Positions 1 to 8,916 of a DNA stretch of 64,000 nucleotides are shown in pieces. A model generated the notes under the pieces. That model was not told the origin of the DNA. It worked only from the letters and a program-made list of their open reading frames with translations, and made no database searches. Position numbers and translations under genes: made by a program. The stretch comes from Deltaproteobacteria bacterium (GTDB lineage Bacteria; Myxococcota_A; UBA9160; SZUA-336): positions 1 through 64,000 of the forward strand of contig JAJDAK010000088.1 of the NCBI GenBank assembly GCA_029261895.1. The letters are read 5' to 3'. Position 1 is the stretch's first letter. Each line of letters starts with the position of its first letter.

Positions 1-50
1 CGGGCGATCTTTTTCCCACCCAAAAAACACCCAAATTTTAACCCCAACGA

Positions 51-89
51 CCCAATTAATTGCACTAAGGACCGTCCCCATTAATTGCA
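51..89. repeat. Direct repeat flanking a short palindrome (possible REP-like element)
   Basis: The ten bases ATTAATTGCA occur at 55-64 and again at 80-89, and the spacer holds the palindromic GGACCGTCC at 69-77. The stretch lies just beyond the 3' end of the transketolase gene, and positions 1-144 hold no gene that I can support. The shape (short repeats around a GTCC-type palindrome) recalls the REP elements mobilised by RAYT transposases, but no transposase is in view, so this is only a suggestion. Confidence 0.35.
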
Positions 90-144
90 GATCTGGTTCA
101 CGTGGAACTCGCAAACTGGCTTCATAGGTACGCGTTTGACGCGG

Positions 145-2142
145 CTAAGTGAGGAGGCTGCGGGCTTTTTCGAGGACGGCCTCGACCGTGAAGCCGAAGT
201 GTTCAGCGAGTTTGGTGTAGGAAGCAGAAGCACCGAAGCGCGTCATGCCGTGAAAAAGATCCTGCGGTCGAATGACGCAGTCCAATCCATGTTGGACGCC
301 AGCCTCAACAACGAGACGAGGCGCATCACCGAGCACAGATTCGCGATATGCCGGACTCTGTGACTCGAAAAGCTCAACACACGGTAGGGAAATGACGCGG
401 ACCACCCGGCCCTCCGCCTTTAGCCGTTCACCCGCTTCCAACGCAAGGGATATCTCCGAACCGGTGCCGATGAGTACCAGCTCAAGTGACGCATCTGCAG
501 GTTCATCGAGCAGCACGTAGCCACCCTTTGACGCGCCTTCTTCAACGCCTTCCTGCTCAAGCGTCGGCAACCCTTGACGCGTCAAAGCCAAAGCTGTCGG
601 GCCTGACGTATGACGCAATGCCGACGTCCACGCGACAGCGGTCTCTCTTGCGTCGGCGGGGCGCCAGACCCGGAGATTCGGAATCGCGCGCAAACTAGCA
701 ACGTGCTCCACGGGCTGGTGCGTAGGCCCGTCCTCCCCGACAAAAATCGAGTCATGGGTAAAGACGTATACGACCGGCAACTCAGATAATGCTGCCAGGC
801 GAATCGCTGGCCGCATGTAATCGCTGAAAACCAAGAAGGTTCCTACGAAGGGTCGGACCCCTTGATGCAGCGCCATGCCGTTCGCAATCGCGCCCATCCC
901 ATGTTCGCGAACACCGTAGTTGATATTGCGACCCTGGAACTTCCCGCGTTCGATATGGGACTCGTCTTTGATCGTCGTTCCATTGGACCCCGCAAGGTCT
1001 GCGGATCCCCCGATGAGAGAGGGTACCTTTGACGCGATGCTATTGATGATTTTGCCCGACGCTTGACGCGTCGCCAAATTTGAATCGCTGGCAAAGTCTG
1101 GAAAGACTGCGTCAAGATCTGCTGGCAACTGTCCCTCGAGCATGCTCGCCCAACGTTCCGCGACGCCAGGATCCGCAAGCGCCTTGGCCTTGCGGTTCTC
1201 CCACGCTGCACGTACTTCGGCTCCACGCTGGGAATTCGCGAGGAACGCATCGCGCGCGTCATCAGGGATTTCGAACGGCGGCAGTGTCCAACCGAGTGCG
1301 TCACGCGTTTGCTGAGTCCGCTCGTCGCCGAGTGCCCCGTGTGCGGCGCTGGTATCGACCGCAGGCGATCCGAAACCAATCTTGGTGCGGCAGATAATTA
1401 GATGGGGCCGGTCTTCATCCGCTTGAGCCTGCCTTACAGCGCCGCGGATCTCCGCGATGTCGTAACCATCGACGGTCTGGACTTCCCATCCATAGGCTTC
1501 AAAACGGGTCCCCACCTGCTCGGAAAACGACAGACTCGTCGGTCCATCAATGGTGATTCGATTGTCATCATAGAACGCGATCAAGCGCCCCAGTCCGAGA
1601 TGCCCCGCGAGCGAGGCCGCCTCCGACGCAACCCCTTCCATCAGATCGCCATCGCTCGCAAGCACATAGGTGCGATGGTCGATCAACTCACTGCCGAATC
1701 GGGCAGCCAGAATTCGCTCCGCCAGCGCCATGCCGACCGCGTTGCCCATACCTTGGCCGAGCGGCCCGGTCGTGCATTCGACCCCCGGCGTCATGCCGCG
1801 CTCAGGATGTCCGGGCGTGATCGAGCCGAGCTGACGGAAGTTCCGAAGATCTTCAGCGGAAATCTCGTATCCAGACAGGTGGAGCAGCGAGTAGAGCAGC
1901 ATCGACCCATGACCCGCAGAGAGCACGAAGCGATCTCGATCATGCCAGGCTGGATCCTGAGGATCGTGTTTCAAGATCTCGCCGTACAGAAGAACGCCGA
2001 GTTCGGCGCAGCCCAGGGGTAAGCCCACGTGGCCGATTCCGGCCTGGCGAACCGCGTCAACGGTTAACACGCGCACCATCTTGGCGGCGCGCGCGAGCGC
2101 ATCCTCGGAGATTTCGATCGACTCTGTCGAGGTGGGAACCAT
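145..2142 (-). CDS. tkt: Transketolase
   Basis: Thiamine-diphosphate enzyme of the non-oxidative pentose phosphate pathway, moving two-carbon ketol units between sugar phosphates in the cytosol. About 665 residues, the usual length. From the chosen ATG (2142): N-terminal ThDP domain with the His of a GHVG motif near residue 38, AGHGS near 77, and the GDG-type motif SDGDLMEG at 163-170 followed by DDNRITIDG; then the pyrimidine-binding domain ([17 protein letters not shown]) and a C-terminal domain. The usual SGHPG is GIGHVG here. Longer in-frame starts up to 2205 exist, but homology begins after the ATG at 2142. Divergent from the HDOD gene. The gene is unusually rich in the octamer TTGACGCG. 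Confidence 0.96.
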   Translation of the reverse strand: MVPTSTESIEISEDALARAAKMVRVLTVDAVRQAGIGHVGLPLGCAELGVLLYGEILKHDPQDPAWHDRDRFVLSAGHGSMLLYSLLHLSGYEISAEDLRNFRQLGSITPGHPERGMTPGVECTTGPLGQGMGNAVGMALAERILAARFGSELIDHRTYVLASDGDLMEGVASEAASLAGHLGLGRLIAFYDDNRITIDGPTSLSFSEQVGTRFEAYGWEVQTVDGYDIAEIRGAVRQAQADEDRPHLIICRTKIGFGSPAVDTSAAHGALGDERTQQTRDALGWTLPPFEIPDDARDAFLANSQRGAEVRAAWENRKAKALADPGVAERWASMLEGQLPADLDAVFPDFASDSNLATRQASGKIINSIASKVPSLIGGSADLAGSNGTTIKDESHIERGKFQGRNINYGVREHGMGAIANGMALHQGVRPFVGTFLVFSDYMRPAIRLAALSELPVVYVFTHDSIFVGEDGPTHQPVEHVASLRAIPNLRVWRPADARETAVAWTSALRHTSGPTALALTRQGLPTLEQEGVEEGASKGGYVLLDEPADASLELVLIGTGSEISLALEAGERLKAEGRVVRVISLPCVELFESQSPAYRESVLGDAPRLVVEAGVQHGLDCVIRPQDLFHGMTRFGASASYTKLAEHFGFTVEAVLEKARSLLT

Positions 2143-2249
2143 GGCGACAATAGTGCGCTTTCGCGCATCTTGTCTCAACTCCCGATGCGCCGAAACCGAT
2201 CGCACTTAAGCCGGAGACGGCTTTTATTATCAACCACTTGGGGATCTCG

Positions 2250-3740
2250 ATGAACAGCTTCGAACGATCATTGATCGATTCCCCCAAGCTGCCCACGATG
2301 CCTGCAGTCGCGCAACGGCTGCTCGAGCTCCTCAACGATGGTGACCAAGACCTGAGCGCACTCGCGGACGTGATCAGTCGCGACCCGGCGCTGGCGGTAA
2401 AAATCATTCGCTTGATCAACTCACCGTTCTACGGGATGTCGCGCGAGGTGACTTCGCTTCAAACCGCAGTGCTCTATCTCGGATATCAAAGCGTCCGATC
2501 TGTTGCGTTGTCGTTTTCACTTTTCGCAACGTTTAAAGCCAAGCCCGATCAACGTGACCGTTTTCTTCAGCTCTGGCGTACCTCACTCATGATGGGACTC
2601 GCCGCGCGTCGCATATCGAACGAAACCGGAACCTGGGACCCCGACGAAGCCTTTCTCGCCGGACTTATCGCAGACTGCGGTTCGCTGTTGTTATTGCAGA
2701 GCACTCCACATTACGCAGAGGTCCTTGATCGCTTTGTTGAAGGCGAAGACGACCTCATTGGAATCGAAGAGTCTGAAATACAAACCACACATACGCGGCT
2801 TGCGGGTTTTCTCCTCGAGAAATGGCGGTTTCCAACATCGATCCGCGAACTCGTGGAGAACCACCACGGCCCCGTGGACAGCAAGAGCGATAGCATCCTC
2901 ACAACGCGCATCCAGATTCTTCAAGCCGCTTGGCTTTACGCACGCACGTTGACCATTCCCGGTTTCAGCTCTGAAATTCGCACCCTCGACCACATTGTCG
3001 CCGAGCTTACAAACATTCCGGTTCCCATCGCGAAATCTCTCGCTGAGGAATTGCCACAGGAATTCAGAAGCATGGCGGAGCTTTTCGATATCTCGCCAAT
3101 GGAACAGAAAACGTACGAGCAGCTGTTGGAAAATGCGAACGACGTATTGAGCGAGCTTGCTCTGGATGCCGACGAGAGCGCGCGCATTCTTGCTGACGCG
3201 ATCGCCCGGCGGAAGGATGATTTTGCGGGCATCGATGGGATCTGCGAAGAAGACTTCGAACAAGATACCGGATTACTTTCACGTCCTGCGTTCGAACGGC
3301 TGACCGAGGCCTTCCACCGTCGTGCGCTCACAACGCGTCGCTCACTCGGCATGATGATCTTGGAGATTCGTGATCTCAAAGTACTCGAGGAAGCCAAAGG
3401 CCCTCGGGCAGTGATTGAGACCCTCGGCAAAGTCGCGGAGCTCGTATCCAAGCAGATCCGTCGTTCGGATCACCTCTGTCACTTCGGAGAACATCAACTT
3501 GCAATATTACTCCCGGGTTGTGGATCAGAGGATCTGATGCGAAGTGCGGAACGCATCCGTCTCAGTGTGGAAACGGAGGCCTTGGGCGTAACGGAGGGAT
3601 CAGCTTGCGATATCGCGATTGGCGTTGCGAGCGCGGACCCACACGCAGACGCTGTCGATCCGTATGCGTTGATGCAGTTCGCTTGCGGGGCCGCGGATCG
3701 CGCGGCGCGGATCGCCGAACGCATTGTACTCGGACCCTAG
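2250..3740 (+). CDS. HDOD domain protein with degenerate GGDEF domain
   Basis: Signalling protein of 496 residues. Residues about 10-210 form an HDOD domain (the opening LPTMPAVAQRLLELL, then DPALAVKIIRLINSPFYG, and ENHH near 200), a divergent HD-like domain without full catalytic HD residues, common in motility and c-di-GMP regulators. Residues about 330-496 resemble GGDEF domains (the DTGLLSRPAFERL start is like DxLTGLxNR), but the signature loop reads FGEHQ where GG(D/E)EF is expected, so cyclase activity is unlikely. The ATG at 2250 is preceded by GGGGA; a TTG at 2238 is also possible. Divergent from tkt, followed after 19 bases by the phosphatase gene. Confidence 0.85.
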   Translation: MNSFERSLIDSPKLPTMPAVAQRLLELLNDGDQDLSALADVISRDPALAVKIIRLINSPFYGMSREVTSLQTAVLYLGYQSVRSVALSFSLFATFKAKPDQRDRFLQLWRTSLMMGLAARRISNETGTWDPDEAFLAGLIADCGSLLLLQSTPHYAEVLDRFVEGEDDLIGIEESEIQTTHTRLAGFLLEKWRFPTSIRELVENHHGPVDSKSDSILTTRIQILQAAWLYARTLTIPGFSSEIRTLDHIVAELTNIPVPIAKSLAEELPQEFRSMAELFDISPMEQKTYEQLLENANDVLSELALDADESARILADAIARRKDDFAGIDGICEEDFEQDTGLLSRPAFERLTEAFHRRALTTRRSLGMMILEIRDLKVLEEAKGPRAVIETLGKVAELVSKQIRRSDHLCHFGEHQLAILLPGCGSEDLMRSAERIRLSVETEALGVTEGSACDIAIGVASADPHADAVDPYALMQFACGAADRAARIAERIVLGP

Positions 3741-3759
3741 GAAACCCTATTCTGGTGCC

Positions 3760-4527
3760 GTGAAACCAACGGACGCGCTGTCATTTCTGGTCGAGCTCGC
3801 TGAGCGCGCGGACGAGATCGCATTGCGGTATTTCCAATCGCAGGATCCCATGGTCCGCGAGAAACCCAATCTCGGACCGGTGACCGATGCAGATTTGCAG
3901 ATCGAAGAAGAGGCACGCAAGCAGACGCGGAATCGTTTTCCAGACTGGGGCGTGTTCGGTGAGGAGGAGGGCGAAGCCGCGGGTACGAGCGCAACGCGTC
4001 TGATCATCGACCCCATTGATGCAACACGAAATTTTATCCGCGGCATCCCTGTCTTCGCGACACTCCTTGCCGTCGAGACAGACGGTGAGATCGTCGCCGG
4101 GTTGGTGAGCGCACCCGCACTCGCGCGCCGCTGGACCGCCGCCAAAGGTTCGGGCGCATACTTGGGACCGCGCAAACTGGCAGTGTCGCAAATACAAGAC
4201 TTGGCCAGCGCACAGCTCTTTCACGGAAGTATCGGCGGGGTCGAAGCGCAATCATTGCCGCCCGGGATGCAAAACTTGCTGCAACAGACGGAACGCCAAC
4301 GAGGCTTTGGTGACTTCTATCAACATTGTCTCGTTGCTGAAGGCGCAGGAGAAATCGCAGTCGACCCGATTGTTTCGCCATGGGACATCGCGCCCCTGAA
4401 ACTTCTGGTGGAGGAGGCCGGGGGTCGCTGCAGCAGTCTCGGCGCTGAAAATTCCATCTATCGCGGCAGTTGGATCAGCACCAACGGGTTACTCCACCAG
4501 CCGGCGCTGCAGATTCTGCGTGGCTAG
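3760..4527 (+). CDS. hisN: Inositol monophosphatase-family phosphatase (histidinol-phosphatase-like)
   Basis: Mg-dependent phosphatase of the IMPase fold, 255 residues. The metal ligands are visible: GEEEG at about 67-71, DPIDATRNF at about 84-92 (DxDGT type with Ala for Gly), and PWDIAPLKLLVEEAGG near 215. The run NFIRGIPVFATLLAV matches HisN-type histidinol-phosphatases better than SuhB or CysQ, hence the symbol, but no other his gene is near, so the substrate is inferred. The GTG at 3760 avoids a 17-base overlap with the HDOD gene that the ATG at 3724 would need. The stop overlaps the convergent small gene. Confidence 0.8.
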   Translation: MKPTDALSFLVELAERADEIALRYFQSQDPMVREKPNLGPVTDADLQIEEEARKQTRNRFPDWGVFGEEEGEAAGTSATRLIIDPIDATRNFIRGIPVFATLLAVETDGEIVAGLVSAPALARRWTAAKGSGAYLGPRKLAVSQIQDLASAQLFHGSIGGVEAQSLPPGMQNLLQQTERQRGFGDFYQHCLVAEGAGEIAVDPIVSPWDIAPLKLLVEEAGGRCSSLGAENSIYRGSWISTNGLLHQPALQILRG

Positions 4528-4754
4528 ATATCGCGCAGCAGCTGGACCCGTTCGATTTCCTCGTAACGCAGGCGTAGGCCTGTAGAATCGCAGAAAGCGT
4601 AGCGCTCTGGATTAGACGACGTCTCCACCTTGAAAACGCCTCCTTCGGACTCGCAGTCCAGCACCCGCGCCACGATCACTTCGCCATCTCGCGCATGAAT
4701 TCTTAGCGGCTGCCCGGACTCTAAGGCTGTTTGAATGTCTGAACGCGCTCCCAT
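4524..4754 (-). CDS. Small hypothetical protein
   Basis: Predicted 76-residue protein starting MGARSDIQTALESG, with alternating strand-like segments (PLRIHARDGEVIVARVLD and ERYAFCDSTGLRLRYEEIERVQLL) that look like a small beta-barrel. I do not recognise the family. It lies between the phosphatase gene (overlapping stop codons, TAG/CTA) and the divergent DUF1329 gene. Kept as a gene because the strand is otherwise empty and the composition is protein-like. A longer in-frame extension to 5174 runs antisense inside the DUF1329 gene and is not believable. Confidence 0.5.
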   Translation of the reverse strand: MGARSDIQTALESGQPLRIHARDGEVIVARVLDCESEGGVFKVETSSNPERYAFCDSTGLRLRYEEIERVQLLRDI

Positions 4755-4790
4755 GCCAGCAGGATAGCCTTCGGGTAAGCTGTGTCGAAG

Positions 4791-6212
4791 ATGAAAAATA
4801 CCATTTTGACGGCCACGCTCGCCCTGGTATGCATGACCAACGCGAGCCACGCGGTAGAAGTCCCGAAGGCTGGCTCCTGCCCGCCGTATCCGGTCAAACC
4901 CGGAGCGGAAGCTGGCGGTGACGAAGATATCGTGACACCGATATTTAAACGCGGAGACCTGATCGAATTCGGCTCGATGTCGCGCTTGGAAAACTATCTG
5001 CCGCGCGAGATTTGGGAGCGTCGAGAGATCTTCTTCTTCGAAGGGCAACGACTTGAGATCGGTCCATGTCATCGCCGATACCCAGCCGCACCCGAGTTCG
5101 AAGCGTCCACCGAAAAGAATCGCAAAAGCATTACCGTAGACAAGAAGGGCAACCTGCTCGGCTTCAAAGGTCACGGCTTACCCTTTCCTATGGATTCAAT
5201 TCAAGACGATGATCCACAAGCGGGGATGAAATGGGCTTGGAATTACCGCTATCGGTATTTGGGTTCGGGATTTCGGGGTGACTTTCGAATTCTGCATGTG
5301 TTGAAGCGCGGTAAACGTTTAGAACGTTACGTCGGGGAATTTTTTCTTCTACCGATGCATGGCGTTCCCGGTGTGAAGGACGACGAAAGTGACGTGGACT
5401 TCTGGGCTGGCGGCAAGTTCACCGAACCTTCGCACGCGCGTGGCATCGCATGGCGTCAGCGTCGCTCTCTTAAGCGTTTGAAGGCTGGCGAACGCAGCGA
5501 CGACATTTTCGTCTACACACCGGATGAACGTAAGGTACGACGTGCAGCGAATACAGCGGTGAATGGTATCTACATGCCGTCGTACACGCGTGCACAACTT
5601 GCGTCGGGCGGTGGACTCAACCTACCTCAGGAAGGCATTCGAACGCCGGACGCATCAGCACTCGCGCTTACCGAGCACTGGCGCCGCGGCTTTGTTGGCC
5701 TATTCGCACAACCGAACGCCTTCGAGTTTCAGTTCATGCGTGTTCAGGATGTACTCGCGCCCATGAATGCCGTACGCCCTGGATTTCCGGAGAGCCCTGG
5801 GCGGTCCTACGGCCCCAGTGGCCTTTCTCTCGCGAACGATCGCTGGGACCTGCGACGTGCGATCGTCATACGGGGTACGCGCAAAAATGCGGAGGAGCGC
5901 GTGGCAATCGTTACGTTGTATATCGACGCCTTGACGTCGCAGCCGCTTTACTACATTTCACACCGCAGGAACCGCTCGATCTACGAGGTAGGCATTCTGA
6001 TGAGTCGGTACAGTGCAGACGACGCATTGCTTCCGAACTGGGCCGGCAATTCCCAAGACTTCGGCGTGTTTGTCCCCGCGGCAGCGTCCTTTTTTGTAAC
6101 GGGCAACAACAGTTGGCTACGGGAAAGTTTCGGGTTTCTCTCAGACCCACCCGACAAAAAAGATCGACGGCGCTTCACGCGAACGAGCACGATGCAGCGA
6201 CGCGGACGCTAG
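4791..6212 (+). CDS. DUF1329 family secreted protein
   Basis: About 473 residues with an N-terminal signal peptide (MKNTILTATLALVCMTNASHA, probable cleavage after SHA). The mature part has the features of DUF1329 proteins: the GDLIEFGSM and ENYLPREIW region, GHGLPFP, then the DDPQAGMKWAWNYRYRYLG stretch and a late DRWDLRRAIVIRG segment. DUF1329 proteins are periplasmic or outer-membrane associated and have been linked to envelope lipid handling and to operons with RND exporters; the exact role is unknown. The start may instead be the GTG at 4782, three codons upstream. The gap to the divergent small gene is under 40 bases and must hold both promoters. Confidence 0.85.
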   Translation: MKNTILTATLALVCMTNASHAVEVPKAGSCPPYPVKPGAEAGGDEDIVTPIFKRGDLIEFGSMSRLENYLPREIWERREIFFFEGQRLEIGPCHRRYPAAPEFEASTEKNRKSITVDKKGNLLGFKGHGLPFPMDSIQDDDPQAGMKWAWNYRYRYLGSGFRGDFRILHVLKRGKRLERYVGEFFLLPMHGVPGVKDDESDVDFWAGGKFTEPSHARGIAWRQRRSLKRLKAGERSDDIFVYTPDERKVRRAANTAVNGIYMPSYTRAQLASGGGLNLPQEGIRTPDASALALTEHWRRGFVGLFAQPNAFEFQFMRVQDVLAPMNAVRPGFPESPGRSYGPSGLSLANDRWDLRRAIVIRGTRKNAEERVAIVTLYIDALTSQPLYYISHRRNRSIYEVGILMSRYSADDALLPNWAGNSQDFGVFVPAAASFFVTGNNSWLRESFGFLSDPPDKKDRRRFTRTSTMQRRGR

Positions 6213-6304
6213 CTTCACCGACGCGCTCGTACCCTCAAGATCCACGGAGCGCCTCCGATACAACAAGCGACACTAGTGTCGCTACTGTGTCGTTATGAGG
6301 CTCT

Positions 6305-7033
6305 ATGCCCCTGAGGTTTCCCATTTCCACAAGAAAGTCGCCGAGTCGTCGCTCTCCTCTGCGTCTGACCTGCATGGCCGTGTTCGTCCTTGGAACCTCC
6401 GCATGTGCAACGGATACGCATGGAAGGCGTGAATTTACAGGATTTTCTTTCTTCAAACCCAAGCAAACCGTGGAGGTCAACGCCGATATCTATCGCCGTG
6501 CTGAATTTCTGCGAGCAGAACGACTGATGCGCGAAAACGAGCGTCTAAAGAAAGACCTCCACCAGGCGGAACAAGCCTTGGTTTCGATCGAATCGGGTTT
6601 GCGTGGCATTCACCGGCGCGCAGACGCGGTCTCGGCTTTGGCTGAAGCGCGGATCCAATTGGAAAATGCCGCTGCGCGAACTCGCTGGCGTGAGGACGAT
6701 ATTCAAGACGCTCGCCAAAAACTCGAAGAATCACGCAAGCATATCCAAGCGGGACTTTTCGGTGCATCTATCTTCTTTTCGGCCCGCGTCCAACGCGTTG
6801 CACAGAACCTCAATCAAGAAGCAGATACTGTTGATGCTGCGAACTCAGTCAAAGTCGTTCTCGCAGAGCGCGTGAACCTGCGCGCCGGACCATCGACACG
6901 AGATACGGTACTTGAGGTATTGTTGAAAGAGACACCCGTCTTTCCGGAAAAGCAGATAGACGAATGGGTCTTGGTACGCACAACTAGCGGTGTCGTGGGC
7001 TGGGTCTACGCGCGGTTACTGCGCGCGTCCTAA
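6305..7033 (+). CDS. SH3-domain protein with lipoprotein-like N-terminus
   Basis: 242 residues. The N-terminus has a basic stretch, a hydrophobic core and LGTSAC around residue 34, which could be a lipobox although the -3 position is not typical. Residues about 60-140 are a charged coiled coil (RAERLMRENERLKKDLHQAE). The C-terminal 60 residues form a bacterial SH3 domain (VNLRAGPSTRDTVLEVL through GVVGWVYARLL), usually a peptidoglycan-binding module. Likely an envelope-anchored wall-binding protein; no partner is evident. The stop overlaps that of the convergent diguanylate cyclase gene by 4 bases. Confidence 0.75.
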   Translation: MPLRFPISTRKSPSRRSPLRLTCMAVFVLGTSACATDTHGRREFTGFSFFKPKQTVEVNADIYRRAEFLRAERLMRENERLKKDLHQAEQALVSIESGLRGIHRRADAVSALAEARIQLENAAARTRWREDDIQDARQKLEESRKHIQAGLFGASIFFSARVQRVAQNLNQEADTVDAANSVKVVLAERVNLRAGPSTRDTVLEVLLKETPVFPEKQIDEWVLVRTTSGVVGWVYARLLRAS

Positions 7034-8826
7034 CCCTTCCTGCGCTTAGGTTTGACCGGAGCGGCCTTCGGCTCCTCCACACAAACACAATCCTTGCCGT
7101 TTTCTTTTGCACGATAAAGCGCGCGATCTGCGGAGTTGAAAAATTCAGGGCGATCGCCCTGATATTGTGCAACCCCCACAGAGACGGTTACCTCGGCCGT
7201 TACAAGATCTCCATCTGAATCTACTGAGAACTCTGTGCTCGAGATCGACATCCGCATCTTCTCAGCCAGCATCGATGTGTCTTCGATCGTGGCACCGCTT
7301 GGTACCAAAGCAAACTCTTCGCCGCCATAGCGGGCGAGAACATCGTTCTCCCGTACCAGACGGCCCAAGACCTCTGCAACACCGCGCAAAACCGAGTCGC
7401 CAGCGGAATGACCGAAACGATCGTTCAAGTGCTTGAAATTGTCGATGTCGATCAGAATCAAACACAGTGGATCCTTCGTCCGCTCAACCCGTCCGATCTC
7501 CCGCGTAAGATGTTCTTGGAAGAATCGATGATTGTAGAGCTGTGTCAGGCCATCGGTGACGCTGAGTTGCTCCAGCATCTCGTTCGCGCGCTGCAACTCT
7601 TCGTTCTGAGAGCGCAACCGAGTATTCGCCTGTTCAACCGTCTTTCGGCTATCAGAAAGCTGTTGAGTATTTCGATGGAGCCGCGCCGCCATTCGATTGA
7701 ACGTACGGGTCAAAAGCGCGATTTCTTCATGGCTTGTCTTCTGCACGACCATGACTTCGGTTTCGCCCTCGGAGATGCGAAGTGCACCTCCCACTAACTC
7801 TTTAATAGGACGCGTGATCGACTGAGACATACGAAACGCAACGATGCTGAACAAGAGGACGATCGTTACGTTGATCGCCAATACCTTCCAGATCAGTGAT
7901 ACGACCGGTCGAAATGCTTCCTCGTAGCTTTCCTCAACGACCAGCGTCCAATCGAAACGATCAACGCCGCGTGCGCTACCAACCACGTGCTCACCGATGT
8001 AGTTGGTGTACTCGTGAACGCCAGGCGAGCTCCCAGGCGATGGCAATTCAAGACCATACTTTTCGCCTTCCACCCGGCTCTTCGTCGCAGTGAGATATGC
8101 GCCTTCTGCCGCGACGATGAAAAGTTCTCCCGATACACCCAGACGCTCACTGTTGAGCAGCGAGCCAAGAACCGAAACATTGAACAATGCATGCAGCGAG
8201 CCGAGTGATTTGCCCTTTGAGTCGGTAATGCGCGAGGAGATTACCTGTACATAGCGATCGCCGATGAAATGGATGTCACTGACGGCTTCACTCTGGACCG
8301 TTGAGATCCCCTGGCGGACCGCATCTGAAATGGGAACCTGGTCACCGACCCAAAATTCTGCCTTCCCGCGATCGTTCAGAATAAACAGCGATCGATACTG
8401 CGGGAAACTATCCAGCACGTAGGTGAGATACGTCGTCAATTCTTCTTTGGCCCGCTTGCTAGAGGGACCGGTGTGCAACTGGCGAACGTTGGTCACCACC
8501 GAACGACTCTGTGCAAAAGTCACGACATCGCTTCGGCGCTGATCGTACCAATCATCGATACGGGTCGCGGTTATTTCCAGGATCGCTGGAAACTTCGTGT
8601 TGATCTTGTCCTGCAGGTACATCTGAATCGACTGAACCGACGCCCAGGTTGTAACAAGCGACGTCATCACCGCCGCGAGAATAAATGCCGTAATCCTGCC
8701 CGCAAGCGTGTTGAACGCTTGCGACCAACGTCCACCGACATGTGCGCGCAAGACCGCAGTCCATCCATGCCAGGCGGAAACCGCGTTACTGCGGCCTTCT
8801 GAGCCTTTTGGCTGCTCGTCGTTCAA
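7030..8826 (-). CDS. Membrane diguanylate cyclase (Cache-HAMP-GGDEF)
   Basis: Sensor enzyme making c-di-GMP from two GTP. One membrane helix near the N-terminus (ITAFILAAVMTSLVTTWASV), a periplasmic Cache-type sensor of about 250 residues, a second helix (VLAINVTIVLLFSIVAF), a HAMP domain (SQSITRPIKELVGGALRISEG), a coiled coil, and a C-terminal GGDEF domain. The active loop is RYGGEEFALV, and an RxxD inhibition site (REND) sits five residues before it, so it should be active and product-inhibited. The TTG at 8826 is chosen because AAGGA lies 7 bases upstream; longer starts reach into the divergent Aas gene. Confidence 0.88.
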   Translation of the reverse strand: MNDEQPKGSEGRSNAVSAWHGWTAVLRAHVGGRWSQAFNTLAGRITAFILAAVMTSLVTTWASVQSIQMYLQDKINTKFPAILEITATRIDDWYDQRRSDVVTFAQSRSVVTNVRQLHTGPSSKRAKEELTTYLTYVLDSFPQYRSLFILNDRGKAEFWVGDQVPISDAVRQGISTVQSEAVSDIHFIGDRYVQVISSRITDSKGKSLGSLHALFNVSVLGSLLNSERLGVSGELFIVAAEGAYLTATKSRVEGEKYGLELPSPGSSPGVHEYTNYIGEHVVGSARGVDRFDWTLVVEESYEEAFRPVVSLIWKVLAINVTIVLLFSIVAFRMSQSITRPIKELVGGALRISEGETEVMVVQKTSHEEIALLTRTFNRMAARLHRNTQQLSDSRKTVEQANTRLRSQNEELQRANEMLEQLSVTDGLTQLYNHRFFQEHLTREIGRVERTKDPLCLILIDIDNFKHLNDRFGHSAGDSVLRGVAEVLGRLVRENDVLARYGGEEFALVPSGATIEDTSMLAEKMRMSISSTEFSVDSDGDLVTAEVTVSVGVAQYQGDRPEFFNSADRALYRAKENGKDCVCVEEPKAAPVKPKRRKG

Positions 8827-8916
8827 GTTCGATCCTTCGGCGCACGGGTGCCGACTGGCACCAAGGCCAAATCTACGTATCGAATGCGCGAACCAAGGTC
8901 TGTAGAATATGCGCCG

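Noticed and set aside
1402..2022. 206-codon open frame antisense to transketolase
   Set aside because: Lies wholly inside tkt on the other strand; Pro/Arg-rich with no family look.
4755..5174. Upstream extension of the small minus-strand gene
   Set aside because: Runs antisense in the DUF1329 gene; the ATG at 4754 is a better start.
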